Positions 1 to 11,646 are shown, counted from the first letter of the stretch. The stretch is 64,000 nt of DNA from Anadara kagoshimensis (GCA_021292105.1 CM037869.1:32958835-33022834); one strand, 5' to 3'. Notes: generated by a model not told the origin, from the sequence alone. Made by a program: numbers and translations.

Positions 1-72
1 TGGTTGAGGTTCAGGAGGAACGAAATTTCTTTTTTTGGTTAAACCGAGTGTCATGTTTTTTCTCTATGAATT

Positions 73-1637
73 CTAATTTTTCAGTAGAGGCATTCCGAAG
101 GAAATAAGTATTTCTTTGTGATTTATTTGCCCATACGCCACAATTGTCCCAAAATTCCATTTTTTTGGCCAGACTCGGTTACAATTATTTTTGTTGTTTA
201 ACAGAAAATAAATATTATCTTTTTTGTCATGGGAAATTTCATCCAGTACAGATAAACTAGAATTAGTTGTTAAATTTGTAATGTCTTGATGTTCTAGGAA
301 TTTGCAGCGTAATTTTGATGTTCCGTTTATTTGATTATCGCTTTTAGGCTCATGTACACTATCTTGTATTTCAAATAGAAATGACTCCTCGACTGTATAG
401 TTATCTTTTGTATCTGAAGGAAGAATCTGGTTTTGAGCGGGCGATAACAAATCGTAAGATTTTGAAATAACAGAGCTGTCCGCACTTTCATTTTCGCCCG
501 ATATATCCAAAATGCTAGGACATGTATTCTCATTATATTCAGGAATTTCACATTTTTTTACCGATTTGTCCAAAATTGTATGGGAATGTGGAAGTGGAGG
601 AAACTCTTTATCGTCATCAATATCAATAACCTTATCAATTTTCACTGCAGTGTCGTTCAATGATTTCAACTGTTCGTCAGCTTCATATAGAAATTCCTCA
701 TCGACTTTGGGAAAAGCATCAAGGTCACAAATTTTGGAGAATCTATAAAGTCGAAAATCATTTAGCAGCTGATTATCTATATTTGAAATTCTAATGTCAA
801 GAAGGGGGATAAAGTGATTTGGCGTCCACATACCGGGGATAACTGTCCACAGGACACATAGAGCTGGCTTTCTACAGCTCTTTTTTTCCAAGTGGATAAA
901 ATGTCATATTCAATACTCTGACGCTTTCGTCTAAAAGACCATTTACTGGGGGGTATACAGATTTGATTGCGAGATCTAAAACAGTGGCTAGGGCTTTAAT
1001 TGTCCACGGGGACGAAAACTCGTTGTTGACAGCGGCGCTTTTGCACGACTCTTCGATGTCTTCCCCTGTTACACAAAGATTACTTCTACATTCCCTTTTA
1101 TAGGCATCTTTATTTAAAATTAATTCTAAACATGTTCGGTAGCGTAACTCGTCAGACAGATCTTCGTTACCTATCAGAGCTATAGAAACGGAATTAAACA
1201 ATTTCCATTACCAGTTGCATAGCATGGCACTTGATTGGCAGGTAATTTGGAACCAATTTTCGACAATAGTCGCAAAGATGTTATATCTGGCCTCAACCCC
1301 CTTGTGTCGGAAATGGCACGACCAATTATAGGAGAGTTATCTTCATTACGCAAAAACATTTTCTCCAATTTCACAGCCTGATCTAGATAACCGAGACTAA
1401 GAGAATTGGACAACCTATGAATTCCAGAACCATAATCAAATTTTTCGTTGGAAAGTATGCAACATTTATAACACTGATAGTCCAATAGTCCCCTGCAAAA
1501 ACTTGAAATCTTCATTTTTCAGATTTTCACATCTGATATGGAACCAAGACTCACATTTACCACAAGCAATGCTATTGCCTAAGCAATTTTTGTTGCAAAC
1601 GTCACAAGGATATGGTGCATTAGAAGATGCTGACATT
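73..1637 (-). pseudogene. PHD-finger plus OTU-like protein, frameshifted
   Basis: Read on the minus strand from an ATG at 1637. The first ~50 residues form a PHD-type zinc finger (CDVC, CGKC, WFHIRC, then DYQCYKC). The middle has an OTU/vertnin-like cysteine-protease core: GNGNC supplies the Asp/Cys-loop position and WTPNHFIPLL the partner histidine. The last ~220 residues are an acidic, Ser/Asn-rich tail ending at 73. The reading frame changes three times: near 1495 in a GGGG run, near 1200 between GNGNC and FNSVS, and near 880 in a run of seven A. OTU domains are ubiquitin-type deubiquitinases, but the first core residue is Asn (GNG) here, so activity is doubtful. PHD-plus-OTU proteins are often found in transposon-derived genes, so this may be part of a mobile element. 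It is either a pseudogene or a gene with sequencing errors in homopolymers. No introns are evident. Confidence 0.65.
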
Positions 1638-1699
1638 TTCAATATTGCCTACTTAAACACTAAAGGTTATATACACTTTTTACTTGTGTGGTGATAACA

Positions 1700-2540
1700 A
1701 ATTTTGCTATAAAGCCAAATAATTCGGTTTTGAACAATTGATGAAAAATGTAAGAAATGAAAATCAGAACACTGAAATAATCACTACATTAATTAATATA
1801 CTTACAATATACTTACTTACCAAGGAATAGAATAATTATCCAAAATATCCCACCCTTATTTATATCCCAGAGTAATTTGTAAAAACATGTAAAATATGTT
1901 TTCAACTGTATTCACTATTGTCGGCATTTTCTTTATTTTTTTAACAAAAAGTATTTTAATTTTTGTAACAAAATTGGCCAGTAATTTCTATTTTATATCG
2001 GCATTTATTAAAGATTAAACATATATTCATAATTTAATAATAAAATTTTGTCAGTTATTTGTCGGAAAAATAACGGAGTTTATTGATTCCGTTAAAGATA
2101 GAGCTCAATTTTCTTCTGATTATCCCAGGTCTTAACTCTGGCCGGCATTTTAATGACCCATGCCGACTGTGATCTATAAAGTGTCATCGGCTAAGTATCC
2201 TATTAAATTAAAATTTGAAATTTCTCAAAAACTAAGGTATACTCCCTGATGCAAAGTATTTCCTTAGGTTAATTTGGTAAAATATATTTTGGTCCTTTGG
2301 GTAGCTTTTCAACATCTTCAAAATAATTTTGGTTTCATAATTTTGGTCTAAGCACTACTTATGTGATATGGTATTCCGAAACGGCCGTCTAGTGCTGTAA
2401 AATAAAAACTGGTATAATATGTAATTTACACCTCCTCACAATACCTGCCCTTGATTAAGTTTGTACCTTTGATCTCTTTATCGTGAGGTGTGAATTGACA
2501 CACTTTTACTTATTGTTTATTTAGCCTATTTCGGAGAAAG
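1700..2540. other. Non-coding AT-rich stretch with a dispersed-repeat fragment
   Basis: No supported gene. The segment near 2215-2300 (CTCAAAAACTAAGGTATAC followed by a CAAAGTATTTCCTTAG-like run) recurs near 44870-44930, 50460-50530 and 63330-63400, so it is part of a dispersed repeat. A direct repeat AAAACTGGTATAAT occurs at ~2405 and ~3373. Confidence 0.5.
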
Positions 2541-3200
2541 CAAGATCGCAAAATACTCAATTTCAATTTCAATACGACGGGTACAAATCAATGATTCTTT
2601 TACTTACATGAGGCGAGTCGTAACTGAAAATTTCTGTTTCGGTTCCATCCTTGCTTAATATATCATTTTAAGCGACAAAATATAACCTGGATGGGTGTTT
2701 ACAATGGTAACTTTTTTACGAAATGGCGGGGTTCTTTATGTTACGTAGTCATGACGAAAGAGTCGACTATTTACGTAGTTCAGTGCAGCTCAAGAACGGA
2801 TTAATTTTTTTTGCGTAACTGGGATGACCAAAATCGATTTAATGAAGTGAACTACCTTTCTGCATTTTCAAACTTTTGAAAAAAATTGACATAAATTCAA
2901 ACTTTTAAACTCAACCCGACCTTTGAACTACCCTTCATTGTACCCCTCGCGAACCTGTGTAAATAATAAATTCTTCCGTCACACGAAAGACTCCGCCATT
3001 TTGTCAAAATTTTTATCATTGTCAACACCTATCCAAAACAAGTTTTGGAGCATTAAAGGAGTTATAATGCACGGATTAGATCGAAATAAGGATTATTAGC
3101 AACGACTCGGCTCATGTAAGTAAATGATTAATTGATTTTTAACCGTGCCCTGATTCAAATCTTTGAAATATTAGCGTTATTCCTTTCTCTCCAGCAGAAT
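2540..3200. repeat. Degenerate palindromic element
   Basis: About 2590-2760 and 2985-3140 are inverted copies of each other: TTACTTACATGAGGCGAGTC on the left pairs with GACTCGGCTCATGTAAGTAA on the right, and AAATGGCGGGGTTC pairs with GACTCCGCCATTTT. Spacer of roughly 220 bp. No coding capacity. Probably an old foldback/MITE-like repeat. The right arm recurs at 20890-21060, showing it is dispersed. Confidence 0.6.
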
Positions 3201-3230
3201 AAACGGACGGTAGACTAAGATTGAGAATTC
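3040..3230 (+). repeat. Dispersed repeat, copy related to 20890-21060
   Basis: The stretch starting ATTAAAGGAGTTATAAT and running to CAGCAGAATAAA matches 20890-21060 at most positions, including GCAACGACTCG and CTCATGTAA. Non-coding. Confidence 0.65.
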
Positions 3231-3234
3231 AGTC

Positions 3235-4485
3235 AGATAATTTCTAAGTATTTTATTTTGTTCACTCCCGACTATAAATGCTAAAACAACATTTAACACC
3301 TGTATATTTTTTATTCAGGTTTGCGTTTTGTTCTTTTTAGACAAGCCTCCGAATTTAATAATAGTTTAATTAAAACTGGTATAATTTGTAATTTAACGTT
3401 TTTAATACAGAAAAATGAAACAACCGTTTTTACCGGGGATTTTAAGTGATTTAAACATCACAATTTATTTATAGAGACATTTTAAAGTTTTTCAGTGCCT
3501 CGTTAACCCAAGTGACGGGGCATTTACCTCAATATGTACATAATTTTAAATGTTTTAAGTTGTTATCTAAATGTGTGACACCCTAATAAAATATTTTAGA
3601 AGTAGTAGTAGGAATAGTTATAATAACTATAAATACTAGTGTATAAAAAACAATATAAAAACACGTAAATGAATGGCGATAAAAACTAAGTAATTGATAA
3701 TAATATTAATGTCAAAAATAAATATTCGAAAATTATATTAGAATAAAATCAATAAATTTTCTTAAATATACACAAATATATTGAATTGATGATATAAAAG
3801 GAGTATTTGAAGTATCTCATGTGTTGTTCTCTTGTACAGGTGCTGGTATAAATTCCGGATTCATTTCACCTTCCTGATCCAATTTGGGTTGTATGTACGC
3901 CAGGAAAATTGTCGGATAGAGACAAGTTGATCAATTTAATAAATAGTTTCGACAACACAATTTTAGATCCCTATAAAAGTGTCTGCGTTAGATCCCTATA
4001 AAAGTGTCTGCGAATTAATGTTATGTCAACATCAAACTCTGTCAGTAAAAGAATTCGTCCCCAATATCATGCTTCTTTACTTTGCATCGTGTGCATACAG
4101 TTGTGTGGTCGTTGACCGATAATGCCGGATTTTGAAGAAACTTTTCACTAAATGTGTTCATCTTATAGACTTCATAATTACATGAAATTTTGTCTGAAGT
4201 AACTTTATACTCATATTTACTTAATTCAATGCAGAAATAATGGTTAAAGCCTTATTTGTATTCGCACTAAAAAGAGCCACCCATGTATCTATGGTACAGT
4301 AAGCGATTATGTATTTTAGACAAGATTGCAAAAGCATTCGATTTAGGAATTTCTTCGCTAATATTCGTTTCATAAGATGAAATGTACAATCTGATTTGCG
4401 AGTGAAGTCTGTCGAACTTTGTTTTTTTTTTTTTTTTTGGAAAAGACACGTTATATGGAAAATAGTTTCACCTCGTCAACTCAAA
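3235..4485. other. Intergenic stretch with a 25 bp tandem duplication
   Basis: No gene recognised. A 25 bp unit (TAGATCCCTATAAAAGTGTC plus five bases) is repeated twice in tandem at 3964-4012. A poly-T run lies at ~4423-4438. The rest is AT-rich and featureless. Confidence 0.5.
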
Positions 4486-4535
4486 CTAATCCATGTCCGA
4501 ATCAAAATCCAGAAGCAAAGTAAAAACTTTACATA
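4485..4535 (-). repeat. Fragment of the Penelope-like element 3' tail
   Basis: The stretch AATCCATGTCCGAATCAAAA, then CAGAAGCAAAGTAAAAACTT, is the reverse complement of the end of the non-coding tail following the reverse transcriptase at 8988-9525. It sits just outside arm 1 of the 4.2 kb inverted duplication. Confidence 0.6.
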
Positions 4536-4834
4536 TTGCCTGTGCTCAGAATGCTTACATTGCTGACAGATTCGGTATTACCGGTTTTTATTTCTTATTA
4601 GTATGACGCAATCGAGAAAGTTTGTAATAAGAATGTTAGGAAAAATATTGTAAATATAGAATTAACTTTCTTTTTATTTCTGCGTGACATCAAGCATCAA
4701 GTATAAAAAACAAGATGTTTAGCTATGCTATTAGCTAATAGAAGGGATATAAAGCATTTAAAAAAGTTGTTTTGGGGAATTTAACCAAAGATTATTATGA
4801 TAAAAAATAATATGTTTTTAAGGTATTTTTATTT

Positions 4835-7800
4835 ATGTACACTGTAAACTTTTTTTTAATTTGCGGAACAGGAGCGACGAAAGACCTGACTGGTCTTAAA
4901 AGAAAGTCAACGATACAGCATTCTCACGGATTACTGATGCTTGAAGAGACCATTATTTCAACAAACGCATATAATTATAAAGCAATGCAAATATCCAATA
5001 GCCATACATCAGTGACTTGGTCTGAAGACGGGGGCGATCGAACATACATTGAGGGTTTAGCTATGAAGGACCTTTGTAGATTTTCTACAATGCGAATAGT
5101 TCATGGTTTTGTCCTATGTCAAGTCTTTTCGAAGGATAAAAAACCCGTCATTGCTAGTTTTAATTTAAAAACTGAAAAGCTAGTGAAAAGAGAGTTGCGC
5201 ATTACAAAGGCTAAAATGCGCCCTGATGATATCTACATTATGGTTGACGAAAATGGTATATGGATTCTTTATCAAGGTGACAATAATTGGATTCTTGAAC
5301 GAATATCCATCGTTGATCTCTTGTCAATTAAGAGGATATACATTGACTCAATTGATGTTGATAACTATGCAATAGTCGTTTTCAACAAACTGTATTTCAT
5401 GTCGGTAATAAATGAGACATTGACTATTGTTAAAGCTATTGATACTGAAAACACTGAGAATACAATGTCTTACAAAGTGAGGATTTCTGAACATTTTCCC
5501 AAAAACGGCTTTGTACATTACAATCCTAGACTTAAACAGGTATTTGTTACAGTATCGAGCAAAATCACTTATATATATACAGTCGAATACTGCCAATTTT
5601 CTTATCCAAGTAGTAAAAACATTGATTTGTCAAGAATCAATTCCACCTTTGCCTGGTCATTTGTGCCACTAGAGAACGTACATTATATTGATTTGATTCA
5701 CTCGCTTTCAACTTTCTTCGAAATTAAAGATCACGATACATTAAATCACGTAAGTGATATCTTAATAACGTGTCCATATGATAGGTGTCTAATGCCAGGT
5801 ATGTCTAATAAACTATTTTGTCGGTTAAATACCATTAGGCTATTGTTTGAAACTTTTGTAAAACAGAAAGTAAAGCCTACCGTTTTCGGTCAATTACAGG
5901 TGCAACTCGACATGCTTAAACTCTTGGAACAGAATCAGTTTCGTACACTATCAAATGAGTTGAATGTATTAAAGTACTCGTTTACAAAAGAGCTAATAGA
6001 TTTAAAGAAAAATATACAATCTTTCCAATCAAAACTAGGGACATATTTTATTTCTCTGGCAGAGTTTGATAATAGAAAGTACCATTCCGATATAGCATTG
6101 GTTCACGGTATTTTCAATGAATTGAACATGAAACAACAAAGTATCGCACCAATAATCACATCAAAACTATCAACTATATTAAAACAAGCAACGATTTCAA
6201 ACTATGCTGAAATTGCCGGGCAAATAGCAAATGTTGCTGTTGCGTGTGCGGCATTTGTAAATCCCTTTACAATCTTTGACATATCTGACGCCCTTTTAGA
6301 GGTGCGAGATCGACAAGCAGCATTGACAAAATCTGTCGTTAATAAACTTAAAATAGATGTTATATCAACCTACTTTCCTCGACTTAAAAAAATTGGCACT
6401 AACCTGCAATCGAAAGTAACTATAATGACAAATAAATTCCCTAACATTAAAGCATTAGTTACGATAGGAATGAAAGGAAACTTAAGTGTACAAAATCTTA
6501 AGAAACATACGCATGCTTTCCTAAAAGAATACGACTCGTATCGACCTGCATTTGAACTATCTACAATAAACGAATATGAATATACTTACCGAAATTATTG
6601 ACGGGTTATGTGAAATTATTTACGCTGGATCGTCGCTCGTATCAGCCGTAGCACAAGGGGTACTAGCGTCAAAAGGTAAATGTTTAGCCACAAAGCTTGA
6701 TGTCCAAAACTTAATGGGCCTGTACAGAGATATGTATGATAAACAGGATTCTCTATTCCGTGCCATGGCATGTGCTGTAAGGGCTACAATTGCGCGAAAT
6801 AGTGCTGAAAGTATAAAGAAAATTCCTGAACGAATAACTACAGGGGATTTTGAAAACACATTAGTTAATTTTAAAATGGCTACACTGGAAATCATTGTGA
6901 ATTCAGGGGTCAACTTATTGTTTCTTATTCAGGACGCGTGCACTTTATTAGAATACAAAAACGGGGGTGTTATGCCTGAATATTGTAAACGTGCTATTGA
7001 TAATCCACAAGCAGTCTTAAACAGTAACGTTCTCGTCTCTTCGCGGTTTGACAAAGATATGTGCGAGAGCGACAATATTAAGCGATATGTTTATATTCCT
7101 GCCAAACATCGGTCTCTTACTACAAAAATACCACAAGGAACTATCGATTTAACCAGTTTATATAAAGGCGATGAAATAGTTTTTCAAATACCCAGTAAAA
7201 AATGGCTGATTGAAAATAACTGGATAAATGATGACGAAAAAGACAAAATGATAGTTTTACAGCAACTGGAGTTATTTATACCTAATAACAGCAGTTTATC
7301 TGTTGACGTCAAATCATCCGCAAGATACTTGTCAAGTAATGTGATCAGTCCCGGTGGAAAGGTTTACGATTTCAGTGCTGCTGATATATACCAATATAAC
7401 TGTCGGTACAGGCAAGGTGGTGAGCACTGCAGTTTACTACAACAACTACCTACTTCCCCTTACGAATTCCATTCATGCCCTAAGTTACCTTCAATTTGTG
7501 TTTTGTCTGAAGGAAAAGTGCAAAATCGAGCTGCATATCCATCTATTTATTCCAAGTTTGGTATTAAATTATCGTTTGTTGGACCTGTGCAAGAACCAAA
7601 ACCGAAAACTAACTTTTTCTTAATGGCTTCCGTTAATCTGTGTATAGTAGATCCAATACTAGCAGAACATAAAGAGCAACCCCAATTAAATTTAAAACGC
7701 CATGATACAGGGTTATCACACTGGAAACGTTCAGCTGTGTGTTGTGGAATGTTGCATCAGTACTACGATCGCTTAAGTAATAACCAAAAGTGCAAACCGT

Positions 7801-7847
7801 GTCCAAGTGGTTCTACTCCGAAACTGGGAGGATACTACTGCGAATAG
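4835..7847 (+). pseudogene. Secreted olfactomedin-like, helical, Cys-rich protein, copy 1 (one frameshift)
   Basis: Starts at ATG 4835, where a hydrophobic stretch (VNFFLICGTGA) looks like a short signal peptide. Residues ~80-270 resemble an olfactomedin-type beta-propeller (IMVDENGIWILYQ, then a segment like the next blade), which is an inference. Residues ~350-580 are mostly helical with heptad-like Leu spacing and an Ala/Val-rich hydrophobic helix (IANVAVACAAFV). The C-terminal part has paired Cys and ends NNQKCKPCPSGSTPKLGGYY. No introns over 3 kb. The frame breaks near 6578: relative to copy 2, two bases are missing after GAATATGAA, splitting the protein into 588- and 423-residue frames. 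Copy 2 is 26582-29594 on the other strand. I do not recognise a named family. It is either a recent pseudogene or a gene with a sequence error; function unknown. Confidence 0.7.
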
Positions 7848-7911
7848 ATTGAGTCCGAGTAATTTGATACTGCAAAAAATAATTAAATTGATTGTAATTT
7901 CTTATAATCGA

Positions 7912-7917
7912 AATAAA
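7912..7917 (+). promoter_or_regulatory. Candidate polyadenylation signal of copy 1
   Basis: AATAAA, 65 bp after the stop codon of the secreted-protein gene. The equivalent signal is kept in copy 2 (reverse complement at ~26492-26497), which suggests it was part of the ancestral unit. Confidence 0.5.
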
Positions 7918-8059
7918 TAGCTATTTGAAAGATATGTGAATGTCATCTATCCTATTATTTCTACGCCATTTCATTTTCTATGCAGCAATATACCTGCTTG
8001 TTCTGCTTATGATAGATTTGTTAATATGCTATGGTAAAGCCTGATTCCACTAAAGGAAT

Positions 8060-8250
8060 TTCAATTCCACATACAGACAGATAGATTGGTGCCCTATAAA
8101 TAGACTATGTGAATGCAAAATACCCTAGTGAGATTGAAATAAAAGATACGACTGTTTTTACAAGTTCTGCTTCATTTCATATCAGTACCTCAATTATAGC
8201 GCCAACAAAAGGCTACATAAGCTGTATGACAAAGTGATGACTTCAAACTT
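8060..8250 (+). mobile_element. Degenerate Penelope-like reverse transcriptase fragment
   Basis: A broken translation reads DYVNAKYPSEIEIKDTT, then SSASF and LMTK-like residues. This matches the intact-looking segment at 9100-9240 (DYVNVIYPSELEIKDTT). It lies inside arm 1 and its counterpart lies at ~26200-26400 in arm 2, so it was present before the duplication. Confidence 0.6.
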
Positions 8251-8389
8251 CTATGTAACAATATCCCTTAATCTCCGGCTTATGGAGTATTTATATGGCT
8301 TTAGAAGGCTCTAAAAGTTCCATTGCACCATTAAAAATGTTGATAATACCCTTGTATCCAAAATTGCCCTAGATTTATTAGGCGTCCAA

Positions 8390-8640
8390 GTTTCATGTCC
8401 CTTTCATTTTCACGCGTGGCGTGTGTTGGTAGCTAAATGATAGGTCCTTACCCTTCTGGAGCACCCGACAGTAGTGTAATAAGATGAATATCGAGATATT
8501 CTTCGTGTAATAAGATGAATATCGAGATATTTTTCTTATTACACTACTCTCGACCTGGTGGAAGTTCACGTGTTTCAACTTAATTTTCCAGTTTTCAACA
8601 TTTGTAATTCGGACATGGATTGGTATTTTTTGTTGATAAA
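8390..8640 (+). repeat. Penelope-like element 3' tail inside arm 1
   Basis: Contains the landmarks of the tail seen after the reverse transcriptase: CACGCGTGGCGTGTGTTGG, GGAGCACCCG, GGTGGAAGTTCACGTGT and a closing GGACATGGATTGGTATTTTT. Interrupted by the 79 bp palindrome at 8470-8548, which is missing in the corresponding tail at ~25860-26000. Confidence 0.65.
8470..8548. mobile_element. 79 bp palindromic MITE present only in arm 1
   Basis: Ends AGTAGTGTAATAAG and CTTATTACACTACT are perfect inverted repeats, with the inner unit GATGAATATCGAGATAT present twice in tandem. CGA lies close to both ends (8467-8469 and 8550-8552). The matching site in arm 2 reads straight through, giving an empty site. 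Non-coding, too short to encode a transposase. Confidence 0.6.
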
Positions 8641-8987
8641 TTTACGTGCCATAGTACTATGTTTCGTTCATCTTCAATTATGAACTCGCACGTGGCTGGT
8701 GTAGCTAGCTAGACATATGGTAGGTAACCGTTCATAGCATCCGACGTCACTTCCCTTTTGGAAAAAGACAGTTTCAATGCTTTTTACTTTGCTTTGGGAA
8801 TTGAGATTTGAATTATCGTGGTTGATTATGAACGATTATGGTGTTCCATTAGACTATTTCAATGTTTTTGGCAATATCAAAAGCAATACTTCTCGGGGAT
8901 AATTTAGAAATGTCCACCATTTCCATTATATTAATGCTTTATGTAGTATAGCAATAAAACTCAAATATACCTATCAATTTTCAAATC

Positions 8988-9525
8988 ACAATCTCAAAAG
9001 AAAGTACAACTTAGAGAAAACTGTCGCCAAATCATTCAACTCAACATACAGATATATAGATGACGTTCTGTCTCTTAACAATCCTAAATTTGGAGACTAT
9101 GTAAATGTCATCTATCCTAGTGAGCTTGAAATAAAAGACACGACTGATTCCTCAAGTTCTGCTTCATATTTAGACTTATACCTGAATTGTGACGCACAGG
9201 AAAGGCTACATTTGAAACTTTATGACAAACGTGATGACTTCAATTTTTCTATTGTCAATTTTCCTTTTTTATGCAGCAATATACCTGCTTCTCCTGCTTA
9301 TGGTGTATTTGTTTCCCAACTAATACGCTATGGTTGAGCTTGTTCCCACTACGGGGACTTTGTACAACGAAGTAGGCTGCTTGCAAATAAATTGTTGACT
9401 CGGGATATTGCAAGCCTAGGCTTATCAAGGCCCTCAAAAAGTTTTATGGCCGTCATCACAGTATTGTTGATAAGTTTGATGTCTCTGTGTCCAGGATTGC
9501 CTTGGATATATTTGACATCTCATAG
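8988..9525 (+). pseudogene. Penelope-like reverse transcriptase, C-terminal part
   Basis: An open stretch with no local start reads KYNLEKTVAKSF, then the RT active-site motif YRYIDDVLSL, ASYLDLYL, KLYDKRDDFNF, IPASPAYGVFVSQLIRYG and, after one frame change near 9420, FYGRHHSIVDKF to a stop at 9523-9525. An in-frame TGA at 9335 replaces an expected Arg codon. The order IDD, YLDL, KLYDKRDDFNF is typical of Penelope-like retroelement RTs, which copy RNA into target DNA. The N-terminal RT half and the GIY-YIG endonuclease are absent. It is a dead 5'-truncated copy. Confidence 0.75.
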
Positions 9526-9730
9526 TTCCATGTTCCTTTCACACAATTTTGATTACACACGTGGCGGGTGTAGCTAGCTAAACAGGAGGTGCTTACCCTT
9601 CCGGAGCACCCGGCCTCACTTCCCTGGTGGAAGTTCACGTGTCTAACCTAACTTGTCAGTTCCAAAGTTTTTACTTTGCTTCTGGTTGTGATTCGGAAAT
9701 GGATTAGTATGTTTGTTTTTGATTACCAAT
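9526..9730 (+). repeat. Non-coding tail of the Penelope-like element (defines a dispersed repeat)
   Basis: Follows the RT stop directly. Landmarks: GTTCCATGTTCCTTTCACAC, GTGGCGGGTGTAGCTAGCTA, CCTTCCGGAGCACCCGG, GGTGGAAGTTCACGTGT and GGAAATGGATTAGTATGTTT. Copies or pieces of the same tail, without the RT, occur at 4485, 8390, 15770, 22920, 23545, 25640-26000, 41725, 45040, 45855, 49780 and 49960. This shows that all of these come from one 5'-truncating retroelement family. Confidence 0.75.
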
Positions 9731-9784
9731 GGCAAAATTGATCTCGACGTGCCAAATATATCATCAGGAAAATCAATTATCTAA

Positions 9785-10650
9785 AATGAAGAAACAAGAG
9801 GGCCATGTGGCCCTGGGCGCTTACCTGAGAATAAATTGAGTTCTACACATTTTCCAATAATGTCATGAATAGAGGGTTAAAAGTGTTCATTATTAGTTCA
9901 TATGAACTTGACTTAGCTTTTGTCCTGAACATTGTTTTTGACAAATTATATGAAGATTGGGACGAAAACAATGGACTCTAAAGTGTTAGCAAGGTTTTCT
10001 ATGATTTTACCTAGTGACCCACTTATTGATCCAACATGACCCATATATGAACTTGACCTTGCTTTAGTCATGAACATTGTTCTGGGCGATTTATATGAAG
10101 ATTGGACAAAAATATGGATTCTAGAGTGTTAAAAAAGTTTTTCTATGATTTGGCCTAGTGACCTACTTATTGACCCAACATGACCCATATACAAACTCGA
10201 CCTTGCTTTTGGCATGAACATTGTTCTCGATAAATCATATGAAGATTAGACAAAAACTATGGACTCTAGAGTGTTAACAAGGTTTTTCTTTGATTTGGCC
10301 TAGTGACCTACTTATTGACCCAACATGACCCATATACAAACTCGACCTTGCTTTTGGCATGAACATTGTTCTCGATAAATCATATGAAGATTAGACAAAA
10401 ACTATGGACTCTAGAGTGTTAACAAGGTTTTTCTTTGATTTGGCCTAGTGACCTACTTATTTACCCAACATGACACATATACAAACTCGACCTTGCTTTT
10501 GACCTGAACATTATTCTGGACAAGTTTGATGAAGATATAAAAAAGTGTGGCCTCTAGATTGTTAACAAGCAAAAGTTGACATACGATGGACAAAGACTGG
10601 TCACAATAGCTCACTTGAGCACTTTGTGCTCAGGTGAGCTCAAATGTCCT
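9785..10650 (+). repeat. Mollusc-type element with ~145 bp tandem repeats
   Basis: Starts AAGAGGGCCATGTGGCCCTG with CTTACCTGAG and ends CACTTGAGCACTTTGTGCTC followed by AGGTGAGCTC. Between these are about four copies of a ~145 bp unit containing CTAGTGACCTACTTATTGAC and CAACATGACCCATATACAAA; the third and fourth are nearly identical. The same end motifs bound 22690-23330, 23645-25600 and 38497-39410, which have different tandem cores. Non-coding and presumed non-autonomous. Confidence 0.7.
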
Positions 10651-11540
10651 GGGTCTTAAAACAGTATATGCCACGTCTCCTGCAGTCTCCTCCAATGACT
10701 AATTTTAAGAACAGTTAAAATTTTCAGCAGTTGGGTCCCAATGCTAGAATATTTGCAAGTTGATCGATGCTTGTCCTAAAATGCTACGGTATATATTAAA
10801 TACCCAAGGTCAAATTTAAATATATGTATGAACAGCTAAAACAAAGTGCAAACGTAAGAATTACGACATTTCAGTAAAGTTATTAATTTAAATTTATGAA
10901 ATTGCCATACTTTGATTTGATATATTTTATAAGATTTTTGTCACCAATCGTCATAACAACGATGTGACAATAAATGTTATACACCCTATTTTAGAAAGAA
11001 TTAGTAAGACTCAATTTCTAATGCTTACCAAAATGGCCGCAATTTCTAATGCTTACCAAAATGGCCGCTACTTTACCAGGAAAGTGGACAGTATGACGTC
11101 ACATAGGAACTATCTATACGTCTGTGACTTTGAACCCGTGGCCTTCTATCAAACTGACCGTTATGCAAATGCCTATCAAACTGACCGTTACGCAAATGCC
11201 TATAATATTCTAATATACATGTGATACAACACGAAATTTTATCTAGCTTAAATATTCTATAAGTCGCCTTTTAGCTGCTTCAAAGGTAGTTTTAAGCTAT
11301 CTAACAAGATGTTCATGGCTAAATTAGTACGAAACGTCCATTTGGGTACGAAAAGTCATGCGGACGGGTTGTTCCTAACCACGCCTTTTAAATTCGTCCT
11401 TATCTGCTAGATGCCTAAAAAATAAAACGGCGTAGTCAACTCGTCCCAAATCTTATTTTCCATATTTAGACTGCTCGTTCCATGGAACGCCAAATACCCA
11501 GATGTAAAAACCTATGGGATTTCAACTCAAGTTTTCAACT
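10650..11540. other. Non-coding stretch with two short tandem duplications
   Basis: No gene supported. A 28 bp unit (CAATTTCTAATGCTTACCAA...) is duplicated at 11012-11067, and a 27 bp unit (CTATCAAACTGACCGTTA...) at 11146-11199. An 86-codon open frame spans both but begins at GTG and shows no protein family signature. Confidence 0.5.
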
Positions 11541-11640
11541 TTATTTTCAGTTAGTTACTAAATAGACACTAATTGAAATTTTGCCATGCAAATGAGTGAG
11601 CAAATAACTCATTTGCATAGAGTTTTCAATTACTTACTAA
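11540..11640 (+). repeat. Local direct repeat, partner of 13015-13145
   Basis: AACTCATTTGCATAGAGTTT and the preceding CACTAATTGAAATTTTGCCA are repeated with small changes at ~13035-13110, on the other side of the foldback element. The repeat is rich in AGTTACTAGTTGAGCACTA-like units, apparently a small tandem repeat into which the foldback element inserted. Confidence 0.6.
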
Positions 11641-11646
11641 TTGAGT

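Larger units (their letters stand above)
4640..8910 (+). repeat. Arm 1 of a ~4.2 kb inverted duplication
   Basis: This block matches the reverse complement of 25600-29835 through the protein-coding gene and both flanks. On the right the match continues past the gene into ATCGTGGTTGATTATGAACG (~8816), found inverted at ~25663. On the left it includes GATGTTTAGCTAT and the start of the gene. The arms are separated by about 16.7 kb. Differences between arms: a 79 bp palindromic insertion at 8470-8548 only here, an insertion near 29760-29800 only in the other arm, and scattered small indels. Confidence 0.85.

Noticed and set aside
4835..7847. Pore-forming toxin-like protein suggested by long helices with hydrophobic helices
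   Set aside because: Helical content and an Ala/Val-rich helix alone are not specific. No family motif supports it and the N-terminal part looks olfactomedin-like.
10964..11224. 86-codon protein-coding gene
   Set aside because: Starts at GTG, spans two short tandem duplications, and has no family-like segments.
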